A DNA stretch of 64,000 nt from Lutimaribacter_A marinistellae (GTDB lineage Bacteria; Pseudomonadota; Alphaproteobacteria; Rhodobacterales; Rhodobacteraceae), in the NCBI RefSeq assembly GCF_042648365.1, contig NZ_JBHRXI010000017.1, forward strand, positions 62,001 through 126,000, read 5' to 3'. The notes beneath the pieces are model-generated. The model had not been told where the DNA came from and searched no databases. It worked only from the letters and a program-made list of their open reading frames with translations. The translations under genes and the position numbers were made by a program. Positions 17,595-25,534 of this stretch are shown here, in pieces; position 1 is the first letter of the stretch; the number at the start of each line of letters is the position of its first letter.

Positions 17595-18725
17595 TCACTG
17601 GTTCTGGGCGACGAGAAATCCCAGCCCGGCGGCAAGGATCAGCCCCAGAACAACGGCAACCGCGATCTTGATTGCCGACCACGGGCGCTCTCCCTGCACC
17701 TTGCCGGTACGACCGTTCACGACAAAGCGGTAGGTTTCGCCACGATACTTGTAGGCGGCCAACCATACGGGCAACAGGATGTGTTTGAATGTGACGTCCG
17801 ATACCCTGGTCTCTATCCCGTGGATGCGCTGACGGTCGCCGCCGATGTCAAAACGCACATCGCGTTCGATCACCCGCGCCATGAAGGCGCGCGCCTCCTT
17901 GTGACCTTCGGCCAGTTCCACGGTGTAAGCTTCGGCACGGAACCCGGCGAGGTATTCTGGCTGATACGGTTCCAGCGCCGACAGGTCCCACGGCTCCAGC
18001 GCGTCGGTATAGCTTTTTGGCAGGGAGTGAGAGGCGAGAACCAGAACGTCGTCGAAGAACCGCGCCACGCGTCCCGATTTCGGCGTCCATCGTACCTTGG
18101 GCACCTGTTGGACCTGCCGCTTGCCGTCGATCACCACGGTGCGCGTTTCGTAATAGATCACTCCACGCTCACCGCGGTAACGCGTCTGCGTATCCGCGTC
18201 GAAGGTCCAGTAGGGCACATAGATGCCCTGCATCTTTCGCCCCTTGCGCGCATACTCCTTCAATCCCGATGGCGCGAACCATAAACGTCCCAGCCAGTCG
18301 TTCATCGCGCTGTGCGCCTGCCGCTCCTCCAGTGCAAAGGGCAGAACGCCCTTGGGTTTGATGTGGCGATGAGCCCCGGTATCCGTCACGACAGGGGTCG
18401 CGCAGAACGGACACTCTGCAGCATGGGTATCGGGGTCGAATTCCACCTGCGCGCCGCAATTGGGGCAGGAGAGAACCCGGGTTTCCTCGATCTCGGCCTC
18501 GGGCAGTCGTTGCGCAAGTGCGGCCTCGAAATCAAGCTCGCGCAGGGTCGATCCGCCCCACGGACCGGCGCTCACCGATTCCGTGTTGCCGCAATGGTCA
18601 CAGACAAGCCTGCCTTCGCCGGGAACGAAACGCATATCCGCCCCGCATTGGTCGCAGGGAAACCGGTGTTCGTCGCGCGGCCCGCGTGTTTCCGAAGGTG
18701 TCGCGGGCGGAGGGGGCGGTGGCAT
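17595..18725 (-). CDS. Tail-anchored double zinc-ribbon protein, partner of the SPFH protein
   Basis: About 376 residues. Two zinc ribbons lie near the N terminus, with CxxC pairs at 24/27 with 42/45 and at 87/90 with 105/108. A long soluble region with Trp- and Tyr-rich strands (IYVPYWTFDADT) follows, and the protein ends in a single C-terminal membrane helix (about 350-372). Databases often label such proteins as helicase or PriA because of the ribbons; no helicase motif is present. The start is ATG 18725, or GTG 18731, which has GGAG 7 bases upstream. It follows the SPFH gene by 25 bases, so the two probably work together at the membrane. Confidence 0.75.
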   Translation of the reverse strand: MPPPPPPATPSETRGPRDEHRFPCDQCGADMRFVPGEGRLVCDHCGNTESVSAGPWGGSTLRELDFEAALAQRLPEAEIEETRVLSCPNCGAQVEFDPDTHAAECPFCATPVVTDTGAHRHIKPKGVLPFALEERQAHSAMNDWLGRLWFAPSGLKEYARKGRKMQGIYVPYWTFDADTQTRYRGERGVIYYETRTVVIDGKRQVQQVPKVRWTPKSGRVARFFDDVLVLASHSLPKSYTDALEPWDLSALEPYQPEYLAGFRAEAYTVELAEGHKEARAFMARVIERDVRFDIGGDRQRIHGIETRVSDVTFKHILLPVWLAAYKYRGETYRFVVNGRTGKVQGERPWSAIKIAVAVVLGLILAAGLGFLVAQNQ

Positions 18726-18750
18726 TGACACGGGGCGTCTCCGGTTCGGC

Positions 18751-19893
18751 TCACGCGCCCGGCGGCGGTGGCGGCAGGATCGTGAACAGCTGTGCCAGCT
18801 CCTGCACCTCTCCCGCCTTCTTCCATCCATCCTGCCCGGCGGTCCAGACATAGGTTTCCCGTGTCAGCGCGCCTTCGGATGCCATGCGGCCAAGCCGTGC
18901 CTTGGAGAAGGGGCCCGACGTCTGGCCGTTTTCCGCGATATGCCAGACATGCTCGACCGGCGGCGGTGGGGGCGGCGCCATGTGCGCCTGCGGCTGGTGT
19001 GCGGCGGGGGCGGGCGCTCCCCACGGGCCGGGGCGCTGACCCGCCGCCTGGTTCGCCATCTGCTGGGCCATCGCCATGCCCATACCCATCCCAAGACCCG
19101 CGCCCATGTCGCTGCCCTTGGCGCTTGCGGCGGCCGTCATCGCCTCGGCGGCCGAATACTGGGTGAACTTCCCGAGGTCGCCGGCCAGCCCCATCGAGGT
19201 TCGCTTGTCGAGCGCTGCCTCGACCGCCGGCGGCAACGAGATGTTCTCGATGTAGAACTCGGGCATCTCCAGCCCGTAGCCCTCGACCACCGGGCCAACC
19301 TCGGCCACGATCAGCTTGCCCAGATCGGCGGTATTGGCGGCCATGTCCAGAACGGGGATGCCCGAGCCTGCGATGACGCGGCTGAACTCCTGCACGATGA
19401 TGTTGCGGATCTGGTAGCTGATCTCGTCCATCGTGAACTCGCCATCCGTGCCCACGATCTCGGTAAGAAAGCGCGCCGGGTCCTTCACCTTTACCGTGTA
19501 GGTGCCGAACGCCCGGATGCGCGTGGGGCCGAACTCCGGGTCACGCAACATGATCGGATTCTTGGTGCCCCATTTTAGATTGGTGAACCGCGTCGTGTTG
19601 ACGAAGTAGATCTCGGATTTGAACGGCGACCTGAACCCATGGTCCCAGTGCTGCAGCGAGGTCATGATCGGCATGTTGTTCGTCTCGAGAAGGTAGAGAC
19701 CGGGCGTGAACACATCGGCCAGTTGACCTTCATGGACGAAAACGGCCGCCTGTCCTTCGCGCACTGTCAGCTTGGCGCCGTACTTGATCTCGTGACCATG
19801 CCGTTCGAACCGCCAGACCATCGTATCGCGGGTGTCATCGACCCAATGGATGACGTCGATGAACTGGCCCGAGAGAAAATCCAGAATGCCCAT
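18751..19893 (-). CDS. SPFH/band-7 domain protein with C-terminal GYF_2 domain
   Basis: 380 residues, of the type annotated as virion core protein or SPFH domain protein. The first 240 residues form the SPFH-like domain. A Met/Gly/Ala-rich linker (about 258-290) and a Pro-rich stretch with six consecutive prolines follow. A GYF_2-type domain covers about 316-370 (WHIAENGQ, then SGPFS and TYVW), and the tail is again proline-rich. GYF-type domains bind proline-rich segments, so self-association or binding to the Pro-rich N terminus of the neighbouring zinc-ribbon protein is possible (inference). Likely forms membrane-associated oligomers. In the TelA/XpaC operon. Confidence 0.85.
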   Translation of the reverse strand: MGILDFLSGQFIDVIHWVDDTRDTMVWRFERHGHEIKYGAKLTVREGQAAVFVHEGQLADVFTPGLYLLETNNMPIMTSLQHWDHGFRSPFKSEIYFVNTTRFTNLKWGTKNPIMLRDPEFGPTRIRAFGTYTVKVKDPARFLTEIVGTDGEFTMDEISYQIRNIIVQEFSRVIAGSGIPVLDMAANTADLGKLIVAEVGPVVEGYGLEMPEFYIENISLPPAVEAALDKRTSMGLAGDLGKFTQYSAAEAMTAAASAKGSDMGAGLGMGMGMAMAQQMANQAAGQRPGPWGAPAPAAHQPQAHMAPPPPPPVEHVWHIAENGQTSGPFSKARLGRMASEGALTRETYVWTAGQDGWKKAGEVQELAQLFTILPPPPPGA

Positions 19894-19917
19894 GTGTTAT
19901 CTCCTGTCCTCAAATTC

Positions 19918-20877
19918 TCACAGCGCCTGGCCCATCTGCTCGCGCGCAAGGATCCGCACGACGGGGCGGGCTTCGGCCGCGGTCATGCCCGGGGTCAACC
20001 GCGGGTCGTAAAGCATGGCGAGCAACTTCTCGTCATGGCTCGTCAGCAGGGCAAACTCGTCATCGTCGTTGAAGATGGACGGTCGCGCCGCCGGGCTGTC
20101 ATTGGGCAGGCCCAGTCCCTGCGCCATCTCTTCGTGAATGCAGGACAGCCTGACAAGGTCGGGATGTTCGGCCCGGATCAGCGCCACGGCCGAAGTGTAG
20201 GAATAGGGGGAGTTGCCGCCCGTGGTCGCGAAGACGAAACAATAGAAGCTTCGCGGAAGGTCATCGAACAGGTCCAGCTGCGCGGGTCCGATGCCCGGCA
20301 ACAACTGCTTGAGCCGGGATTGCACGAACTCGGTATCGTCCTCGCCTGCGACGAACACGTGGAAATTGCCGCCGCGCCGAACGCTCGAGATGGGGTGTCC
20401 GGTGACACGGGCCAGACGCGTACCGTAGTCAACGATGCTGCGGGCGTCCTTCTCGCGCTGTTCGGCTGTTACCGATGGGCCGAATTCGGCGTTGATGCGC
20501 ACGGGGCCGCTCCAGCGCGCGAGGGCACCCTCGGATTGCCGCCCGCGTGTTGTAAGGGACGCTTGGGTGTACTCGTCAAAAAACGCGATCGTTTCGAAAT
20601 TCCGTTCCAGGTCGGTCGCATCATAGGGCGTGTCCGGCCCGCCGCCATCGGTGCGCAGCAGTCCGCGGGTCAAAAGGTCGTCCTGCACCTTTTGGTAATA
20701 ACGGGCCAACTCAATGCTCGCAGCCGAAGGGGGCACAGGCTGCGCCGCCACGGGCACAAGGCCCGCCGGCCGGGCCTGCGGCTGCGGCGAACTGCTCATG
20801 CCCTGCTCGCAGGCGGCAAGTCCCGCAAGCGCGAGCAAGGCGATGGCGAACCGTGAGAAGGGACTGCGTGCGCCCAT
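19918..20877 (-). CDS. DUF2927 lipoprotein with HExxxQ motif
   Basis: About 319 residues. ATG 20877 gives a lipoprotein signal with lipobox LAAC (Cys23), followed by a Pro/Gln-rich spacer and a DUF2927 domain. Within it, HEEMAQGLGLPND at about 248-260 resembles the zinc-binding helix of metallopeptidases, followed by a conserved DDDEFALLT stretch. Peptidase activity has not been shown in anything I know of and is inference from the motif. The gene follows telA by 4 bases, so it is co-translated with the TelA/XpaC/SPFH group. An upstream extension to 20955 overlaps telA and is rejected. Confidence 0.82.
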   Translation of the reverse strand: MGARSPFSRFAIALLALAGLAACEQGMSSSPQPQARPAGLVPVAAQPVPPSAASIELARYYQKVQDDLLTRGLLRTDGGGPDTPYDATDLERNFETIAFFDEYTQASLTTRGRQSEGALARWSGPVRINAEFGPSVTAEQREKDARSIVDYGTRLARVTGHPISSVRRGGNFHVFVAGEDDTEFVQSRLKQLLPGIGPAQLDLFDDLPRSFYCFVFATTGGNSPYSYTSAVALIRAEHPDLVRLSCIHEEMAQGLGLPNDSPAARPSIFNDDDEFALLTSHDEKLLAMLYDPRLTPGMTAAEARPVVRILAREQMGQAL

Positions 20878-20881
20878 TCGA

Positions 20882-22072
20882 TCAGCCCGGAACCGCGCCA
20901 CCGGTGGTGTCTCCCAAGCCGTCGCGGCGCGCTTTGGCCGAGGCAAGCGTGTCACGCAGCTCGGTCTCCATCTTCTTGAGATCCTCCTCGGCGGCGGCGC
21001 GTCGCGCCTTGCCCTCGTCGGCGATCTGTAGGCTTTCCTGTATCGTTCCGATCAGGTCGGCATTCGCCTTCTTGACCGCCTCGATGTCAAAGACGCCACG
21101 CTCCATTTCCTGGCGGATCAATTTGTTGCTTTCGCGAAGGTTCGAGGCGTTCTTGGTCAAAAGCTCGTTGGTCAGGTCATTAGCGTCGCGGACGGCGGCT
21201 GCGGCCTCGGCGCTGCGCTGGATGGTGACGGCCTGCGCCAGCTGGGTTTCCCACAGAGGCACGGTGTTCACGAGCGTGGAGTTGATCTTGGTCACCAGGC
21301 TCTTGTCGTTCTCCTGCACCAGCCGGATCGAGGGCAGCGATTGCATCGTGACCTGCCGCGTCAGTTTCAGGTCATGTACCCTGCGCTCAAGATCGTCGCG
21401 AGCCGCGCGCAGGTCGCGCAGTTCCTGCGCCTTCATCACCTGCTGTTCCTCGGGGGCGGCCTGAATCTCGGCCTCCTTTTCGGGAATATCATGACTGTCG
21501 AGCTCGGTCAGCTTCTCTTCGCCGGCCGCGATGTAAAGCGCCAGCTCGTCGTAGAAATCCAGGGTCTTTTCATACAGGAGGTCGAGCGACTTGATGTCCT
21601 TGAGCAGGGTATGTTCATGGTCCAGCAAATCCGACGTGATCCTGTCGATCTGGCCCTGAACCTCTTCGTATTTCGCGGTGAACTGAGCAAACGGTGCCGC
21701 GCGGCCCAGCAGGCGCTCCCACCAGCTGCGTTCGCGCCTCACGTCCAGCTCGCTGACCGAGAAACCGCGTATCGTGGTTACGATATCGCGCAGGCTGTCT
21801 CCCGCCGGTCCGACATCCTTGTTGCGCACATCCTGCAACATCGCCTGGCTGATCTGCTGCAATTCGGCTTGTGCCCGCGAGCCAAACGACACGATCGAGT
21901 TCGTGTTGCCCATGTCGATCTCGCCCATCCGTCTGCGGATCTCGGCACCAACCGGTTCATCCGCCTCTTCCAGCGGAACAACCTCGGCGGACGGCTCAGG
22001 CAGCATGACCGACGTCACCTCCTGCACCATGGTTTCGGCTTCTGTCGCCTTCTTCTTCACGCTGTCGGACAT
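20882..22072 (-). CDS. telA: TelA-family toxic anion resistance protein
   Basis: 396 residues, TelA family (PF05816), named for a role in tellurite and other anion stress; the biochemical activity is unresolved. The sequence is almost wholly helical with long heptad-like stretches (about 90-190 and 230-390), no membrane segment and no signal peptide, so a cytoplasmic or membrane-peripheral scaffold is likely. Family practice pairs telA with xpaC, and that holds here: xpaC ends 38 bases upstream. The next gene downstream is the DUF2927 lipoprotein. Confidence 0.9.
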   Translation of the reverse strand: MSDSVKKKATEAETMVQEVTSVMLPEPSAEVVPLEEADEPVGAEIRRRMGEIDMGNTNSIVSFGSRAQAELQQISQAMLQDVRNKDVGPAGDSLRDIVTTIRGFSVSELDVRRERSWWERLLGRAAPFAQFTAKYEEVQGQIDRITSDLLDHEHTLLKDIKSLDLLYEKTLDFYDELALYIAAGEEKLTELDSHDIPEKEAEIQAAPEEQQVMKAQELRDLRAARDDLERRVHDLKLTRQVTMQSLPSIRLVQENDKSLVTKINSTLVNTVPLWETQLAQAVTIQRSAEAAAAVRDANDLTNELLTKNASNLRESNKLIRQEMERGVFDIEAVKKANADLIGTIQESLQIADEGKARRAAAEEDLKKMETELRDTLASAKARRDGLGDTTGGAVPG

Positions 22073-22110
22073 GGGAAAGGGCTCCTCAAGTTATCAAAGG
22101 GCGGTTCCGG

Positions 22111-23025
22111 TCAATCGGTCCGGACGCCTTCGCGCTGCAACCGTTCTCGCAGCACTTCGATTTCAACGGTCAGGTCGGTACGGTTGTCGAGTAGCATCTT
22201 GCGCGTGCGCGCGGCAAAGTCACGCTCCAGATCGTCGAGCAGCGCGGTATAGTCGGCCAGTGCCTTTGCATCGCGGCTCTGGGCATAGAAATCGGCGAAC
22301 TTGATCGTCGCATCGCGGGCCCCTTTCAGGTAGACCCCCAGGTATTTCCGGACCCCCGACAGGTCGCGAGGGTCTTCCTCGACCTTGCGAAAAAGTTCGC
22401 GCGCGGTTTCCTGGAAACGTTCGACGCGTGCCTCGATTCCGCGATGACCGGCGCGGGCGATCGCATCTTCCATGTCGGCAAGATATGTCTCTGCCTCGTC
22501 TACCGCGCGGGCAACACGGCTTTGCTGGAACGAGTCGATCCCCTCGGCCCCCTTGTCGCGCATCGGGTCGAGGCCAAAGGCGACGCCGTGCAGCGCACCC
22601 GCTGCGACCCCGAACAGAACCGGTGCGATCAGGCTGGCGCTCGCGACCGTTCCGGCATCCAGCACGTCGTTGCGATAGGCTGCGACCGCCGCGCCAAGCC
22701 CGGTCAGCACGGCAGCAAATGCCTTGCGCGGAAAGGCGGGGCGCTTTGCAACGCGCCGTGCATTATAGGCTGCCTCGGCTCTGAGTCCTTCGCGCAGCAA
22801 CAATGCTCCGCTTGTCAGCAAACCTGCGCCGATCAGGCCCAGCGTCAGCCCGACGGCACCGTCGTTGAGCGACATGAAGACCAGAGGGATCGCCGGGATG
22901 AACATCGCATTCGCTCGCCCGCCCACCGGATCGACCCGCGCACCGTCATACTGGCCGCGCTCGATATCGGCCTCAGGGGGCTGTTCGGAATCGGGGCTGT
23001 ATTTGCCGCCAAAGCGACGCGCCAT
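22111..23025 (-). CDS. xpaC: XpaC-like membrane protein (5-bromo-4-chloroindolyl phosphate hydrolysis family)
   Basis: About 304 residues. The N terminus is followed by a paired hydrophobic segment (about 43-78) and a second hydrophobic pair (about 105-150), then a long charged helical C-terminal half. The family name comes from a Bacillus phenotype; no hydrolase active site is visible. It is a standard partner of TelA. ATG 23025 lies 2 bases after the stop of the small membrane protein gene; a TTG two codons upstream overlaps that stop and is less likely. Confidence 0.8.
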   Translation of the reverse strand: MARRFGGKYSPDSEQPPEADIERGQYDGARVDPVGGRANAMFIPAIPLVFMSLNDGAVGLTLGLIGAGLLTSGALLLREGLRAEAAYNARRVAKRPAFPRKAFAAVLTGLGAAVAAYRNDVLDAGTVASASLIAPVLFGVAAGALHGVAFGLDPMRDKGAEGIDSFQQSRVARAVDEAETYLADMEDAIARAGHRGIEARVERFQETARELFRKVEEDPRDLSGVRKYLGVYLKGARDATIKFADFYAQSRDAKALADYTALLDDLERDFAARTRKMLLDNRTDLTVEIEVLRERLQREGVRTD

Positions 23026-23027
23026 TC

Positions 23028-23258
23028 TCAAAGCCCCCCGAGCCAGCCGGTCGATACGCCGAACAGCAGCACCAAAAGCGCGGCATAGGCGATCTTCTGA
23101 ATTCCGTTCGGAGCCATTGCTTCTCCCACCTCGCTACCAAGGACCGAGCGAGTCGCCTGCTGCCCGATTGCCCATGCGCCGCGCCAGATTGACAGCAGGA
23201 AAGCCGCGATGGCAACGGCCAGCGCCACAATTCCCAGAAACATCAGCAATCTGCTCAT
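23028..23258 (-). CDS. Small two-helix membrane protein, first gene of the TelA/XpaC operon
   Basis: 76 residues with a hydrophobic N-terminal helix (MFLGIVALAVAIAAFLL) and a second one near the C terminus (IAYAALLVLLFGV), giving a hairpin membrane topology. ATG 23258 has GGGAGG 6 bases upstream; the longer frame to 23303 is unsupported. Its stop is 2 bases before the xpaC start, so it is coupled to the operon. No family recognised; the role is inferred only from position. Confidence 0.68.
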   Translation of the reverse strand: MSRLLMFLGIVALAVAIAAFLLSIWRGAWAIGQQATRSVLGSEVGEAMAPNGIQKIAYAALLVLLFGVSTGWLGGL

Positions 23259-23329
23259 TCGCGGCCTCCCACGCCAAGATAGGCGCTGGCGCGCGATGCG
23301 CAAAGGGCGTCGCGCTGCAGCGGGCAGGT

Positions 23330-24166
23330 TCAGCGCGTTTTGCGCGGTCCGGTCTGGCGTTGACGCGTGGGCCTCGGCGGCTTGGGCTTGCCGTCTTCGG
23401 CATCAAGGCCCAACTGGTCCCGCATGACTTTGCGGCGGACCTCTTCGACCTCGCCGGTCGCAAGGTTGCCCAGTTGGAACGGCCCGTAAGATATGCGGAT
23501 AAGGCGGTTCACGCTAAATCCCAGATCCTCCATCGCGCGGCGGATCTCGCGGTTCTTTCCTTCACGCAGACCCACGGTGGCCCAGGCATTCGCGCCTTGC
23601 TGACGGTCCAGAGTCACGATCATCGGCTGAAACCTTTCTCCCTCGATCACGAGGCCCTTGCGCAGTGGCTCGAAATCCTCGTCCTTGGGCCGTCCGTTGA
23701 TGCGTACGCGATAGCGCCGCAACCAGCCGGTGGAGGGCAGTTCCAGCTTGCGCTTGATTCCGCCGTCATTGGTCAGCAGCAGCAACCCCTCGGAATTGAG
23801 GTCGAGCCGTCCAACCGACATGACCCTCGGCATGTCCTCGGGCAACGCGTCGAAGATCGTCTTGCGCCCCTGTTCGTCGCGCGTTGTCGTCACCAGGCCT
23901 GCCGGCTTGTGATAAAGCCACAGGCGCGCGGGCTCGGGCTCGCTCAGCGGTTTGCCGTCGACGACGATCTTGTCACTTGCCGTCACGTTCAGCGCGGGGC
24001 TTTCGATCACCTTGCCGTTCACCGCGACACGCCCTGCCGCGATCATCCTTTCGGCGTCGCGCCGCGAGGCGATACCCGCTCGCGCCAGCACCTTGGCGAT
24101 GCGGTCGCCGGGGGGCGTTGCTGACGAAGTCGTCTTGGGGCGGGGCGGTGTGGGGCGCTTGCTCAT
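23330..24166 (-). CDS. rluB: 23S rRNA pseudouridine synthase, RluB/RsuA family
   Basis: About 278 residues. An N-terminal S4 RNA-binding domain (DRIAKVLARAGIASRRDAERMI) precedes the pseudouridine synthase domain with the catalytic Asp in GRLDLNSEGLLLLTNDG. It also has the RsuA-family REGKNREIRR motif and a basic Pro-rich tail, as is common in alphaproteobacteria. RluB modifies U2605 of 23S rRNA in E. coli; RluE or RluF specificity cannot be excluded. ATG 24166 gives the conserved N terminus; the frame open to 24358 overlaps tadA antisense. Divergent from tadA across 61 bases. Confidence 0.88.
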   Translation of the reverse strand: MSKRPTPPRPKTTSSATPPGDRIAKVLARAGIASRRDAERMIAAGRVAVNGKVIESPALNVTASDKIVVDGKPLSEPEPARLWLYHKPAGLVTTTRDEQGRKTIFDALPEDMPRVMSVGRLDLNSEGLLLLTNDGGIKRKLELPSTGWLRRYRVRINGRPKDEDFEPLRKGLVIEGERFQPMIVTLDRQQGANAWATVGLREGKNREIRRAMEDLGFSVNRLIRISYGPFQLGNLATGEVEEVRRKVMRDQLGLDAEDGKPKPPRPTRQRQTGPRKTR

Positions 24167-24227
24167 GCAGCGGCCATAGCCGATCACCACCGCTTGCGAA
24201 AGGGTTCGTGGCGGGGCAAGCAGGGAC

Positions 24228-24689
24228 ATGAGTTTCAGATCGCATATGGATCGCGCCCTGGCCGAGGCGCGCGCGGCGGGTGGGCGCGGCGAGGTGCCGG
24301 TCGGTGCCGTGATCGTGGCGCCCGATGGCCGTGTCGTGGCAGCAGCCGGCAACCGCACGCGCGAGTGGAATGATCCAACGGCACATGCCGAGATCGTCGC
24401 TCTGCGCGCAGCCTGTGCGGCGGCCGGGTCCGAGCGGCTGCCGGGGCATGATCTCTACGTCACGCTGGAACCCTGCGCGATGTGCGCCGCAGCTCTCGCC
24501 GCAGCTCGGATCGCGCGGATCTACTACGGTGCGCCTGATCCCAAATCGGGTGGCGTGGCCCATGGCGCACGGGTCTTCTCGCATCCGCAGGCACATCATG
24601 TTCCTGAAATATATGACGGAATTGCCGAGGCAGAAGCCGCGGGGCTGCTACGGGCCTTCTTTGCCGATCGCCGGAACGCGACCGGCTGA
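24228..24689 (+). CDS. tadA: tRNA-specific adenosine deaminase
   Basis: 153 residues of the cytidine/deoxycytidylate deaminase fold. Zinc ligands are His53 in HAE (catalytic Glu55) and the two cysteines of PCAMC (83 and 86). The enzyme converts A34 to inosine in tRNA-Arg(ACG), which is essential in most bacteria. A second in-frame ATG at 24246 (MDRALAEA) is also a plausible start. Divergent from rluB, so two RNA-modifying enzymes share a promoter region. Confidence 0.92.
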   Translation: MSFRSHMDRALAEARAAGGRGEVPVGAVIVAPDGRVVAAAGNRTREWNDPTAHAEIVALRAACAAAGSERLPGHDLYVTLEPCAMCAAALAAARIARIYYGAPDPKSGGVAHGARVFSHPQAHHVPEIYDGIAEAEAAGLLRAFFADRRNATG

Positions 24690-24702
24690 CCGGGGCACGA
24701 CC

Positions 24703-24728
24703 GCAGCGCGCCCGTAAGGGTGCGCTGC
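24703..24728. terminator. Hairpin downstream of tadA
   Basis: GCAGCGC (24703-24709) pairs with GCGCTGC (24722-24728), and CCC/GGG inside extends the stem around a GTAA loop. It begins 14 bases after the tadA stop. There is no long T-run after it. Confidence 0.5.
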
Positions 24729-24739
24729 CCGGCCCAACT

Positions 24740-24770
24740 GGCGGGGTGGCATCCTGGATGCCTCCCCGCC
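24740..24770. terminator. Strong hairpin at the convergent tadA/UPF0173 junction
   Basis: GGCGGGG (24740-24746) pairs with CCCCGCC (24764-24770). After a T-T mismatch, GGCAT pairs with ATGCC around a CCTGG loop, making a 12-pair stem. It ends 18 bases before the stop of the convergent hydrolase gene and could terminate transcription from either side. Confidence 0.5.
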
Positions 24771-24787
24771 GGGCGGGAGGGCCCCGG

Positions 24788-25480
24788 TCAGATCTCGATC
24801 GCCTTCATCACCTGTGGTTCGACGACGTTCACGCCGGGCAGGCCGTCGATCAGGTCCTGGGCAGATTGTTCGAGGATCGGAAAGGTCTTGTAGTGGCAGG
24901 GAATCACCGTCTCGAAATTGAAATAGCGCTTGGCCGCATAGGCCGCGCCTTTCATGTCCATGGTGAAGTGTCCGCCGGCCGAGAGGATGCCGACCTGCGG
25001 CTTGTAGTAGTCGCCCATCCAGTCCATGTCGGCCATGATCCCTGTATCTCCCGAGATATAAACGGTTTTTCCCTCTGCATGCAGCATGAAGCCAACTTCG
25101 CTTCCGCCGGCTTTCGGACCATCCGTCGAGCCGAAGGTAGAACTGTGCGAGGCAGGTACCATGGAGAGTTTCGGCCCGCCCAGGTCGACCGTGCCGCCCT
25201 TGTTGAACCCGAGGGCCTCGATCCCCTCGGTCTCGCCCCAATGGCTGAGCACGTCATACTGGCCGGCCACCGGGACACCCAGTTTCTTGGCCAGAGGCAG
25301 CACGTCGACGACATGGTCAAAATGCATATGAGTCAACAAGATATGGGTCGCTCCTGCGATGGCGGCCTCGTGCTGGGTCTCCTCCAGCATAGGGTTGCCG
25401 TTCAGCCAGGGGTCGAGCAACAGCACCTTGTCTTCGGTCTCGATCCGGAAACTGCCATGGCCGAGCCAGATGATCTTCAT
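24788..25480 (-). CDS. Metal-dependent hydrolase, UPF0173 metallo-beta-lactamase fold
   Basis: 230 residues with the metallo-beta-lactamase motif HMHFDH at 51-56, a downstream SGDTG with the bridging Asp, and a late His in PCHYKTFP. These give a complete binuclear metal site. Members of this family are conserved but poorly characterised; the closest functional relatives are UlaG-like lactonases and RNase Z-like folds. No signal peptide, so cytoplasmic. Single gene, divergent from the ceramidase-like gene. Confidence 0.87.
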   Translation of the reverse strand: MKIIWLGHGSFRIETEDKVLLLDPWLNGNPMLEETQHEAAIAGATHILLTHMHFDHVVDVLPLAKKLGVPVAGQYDVLSHWGETEGIEALGFNKGGTVDLGGPKLSMVPASHSSTFGSTDGPKAGGSEVGFMLHAEGKTVYISGDTGIMADMDWMGDYYKPQVGILSAGGHFTMDMKGAAYAAKRYFNFETVIPCHYKTFPILEQSAQDLIDGLPGVNVVEPQVMKAIEI

Positions 25481-25534
25481 GTCTTTCCTCCGTTTTTCAT
25501 TGGCGCGAGCCTAGCACCCGCTATGTGAAAATCC

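Noticed and set aside
17595..18725. Replication helicase PriA assignment for the zinc-ribbon protein
   Set aside because: It has only zinc-ribbon-like cysteines; no Walker or helicase motifs are present.
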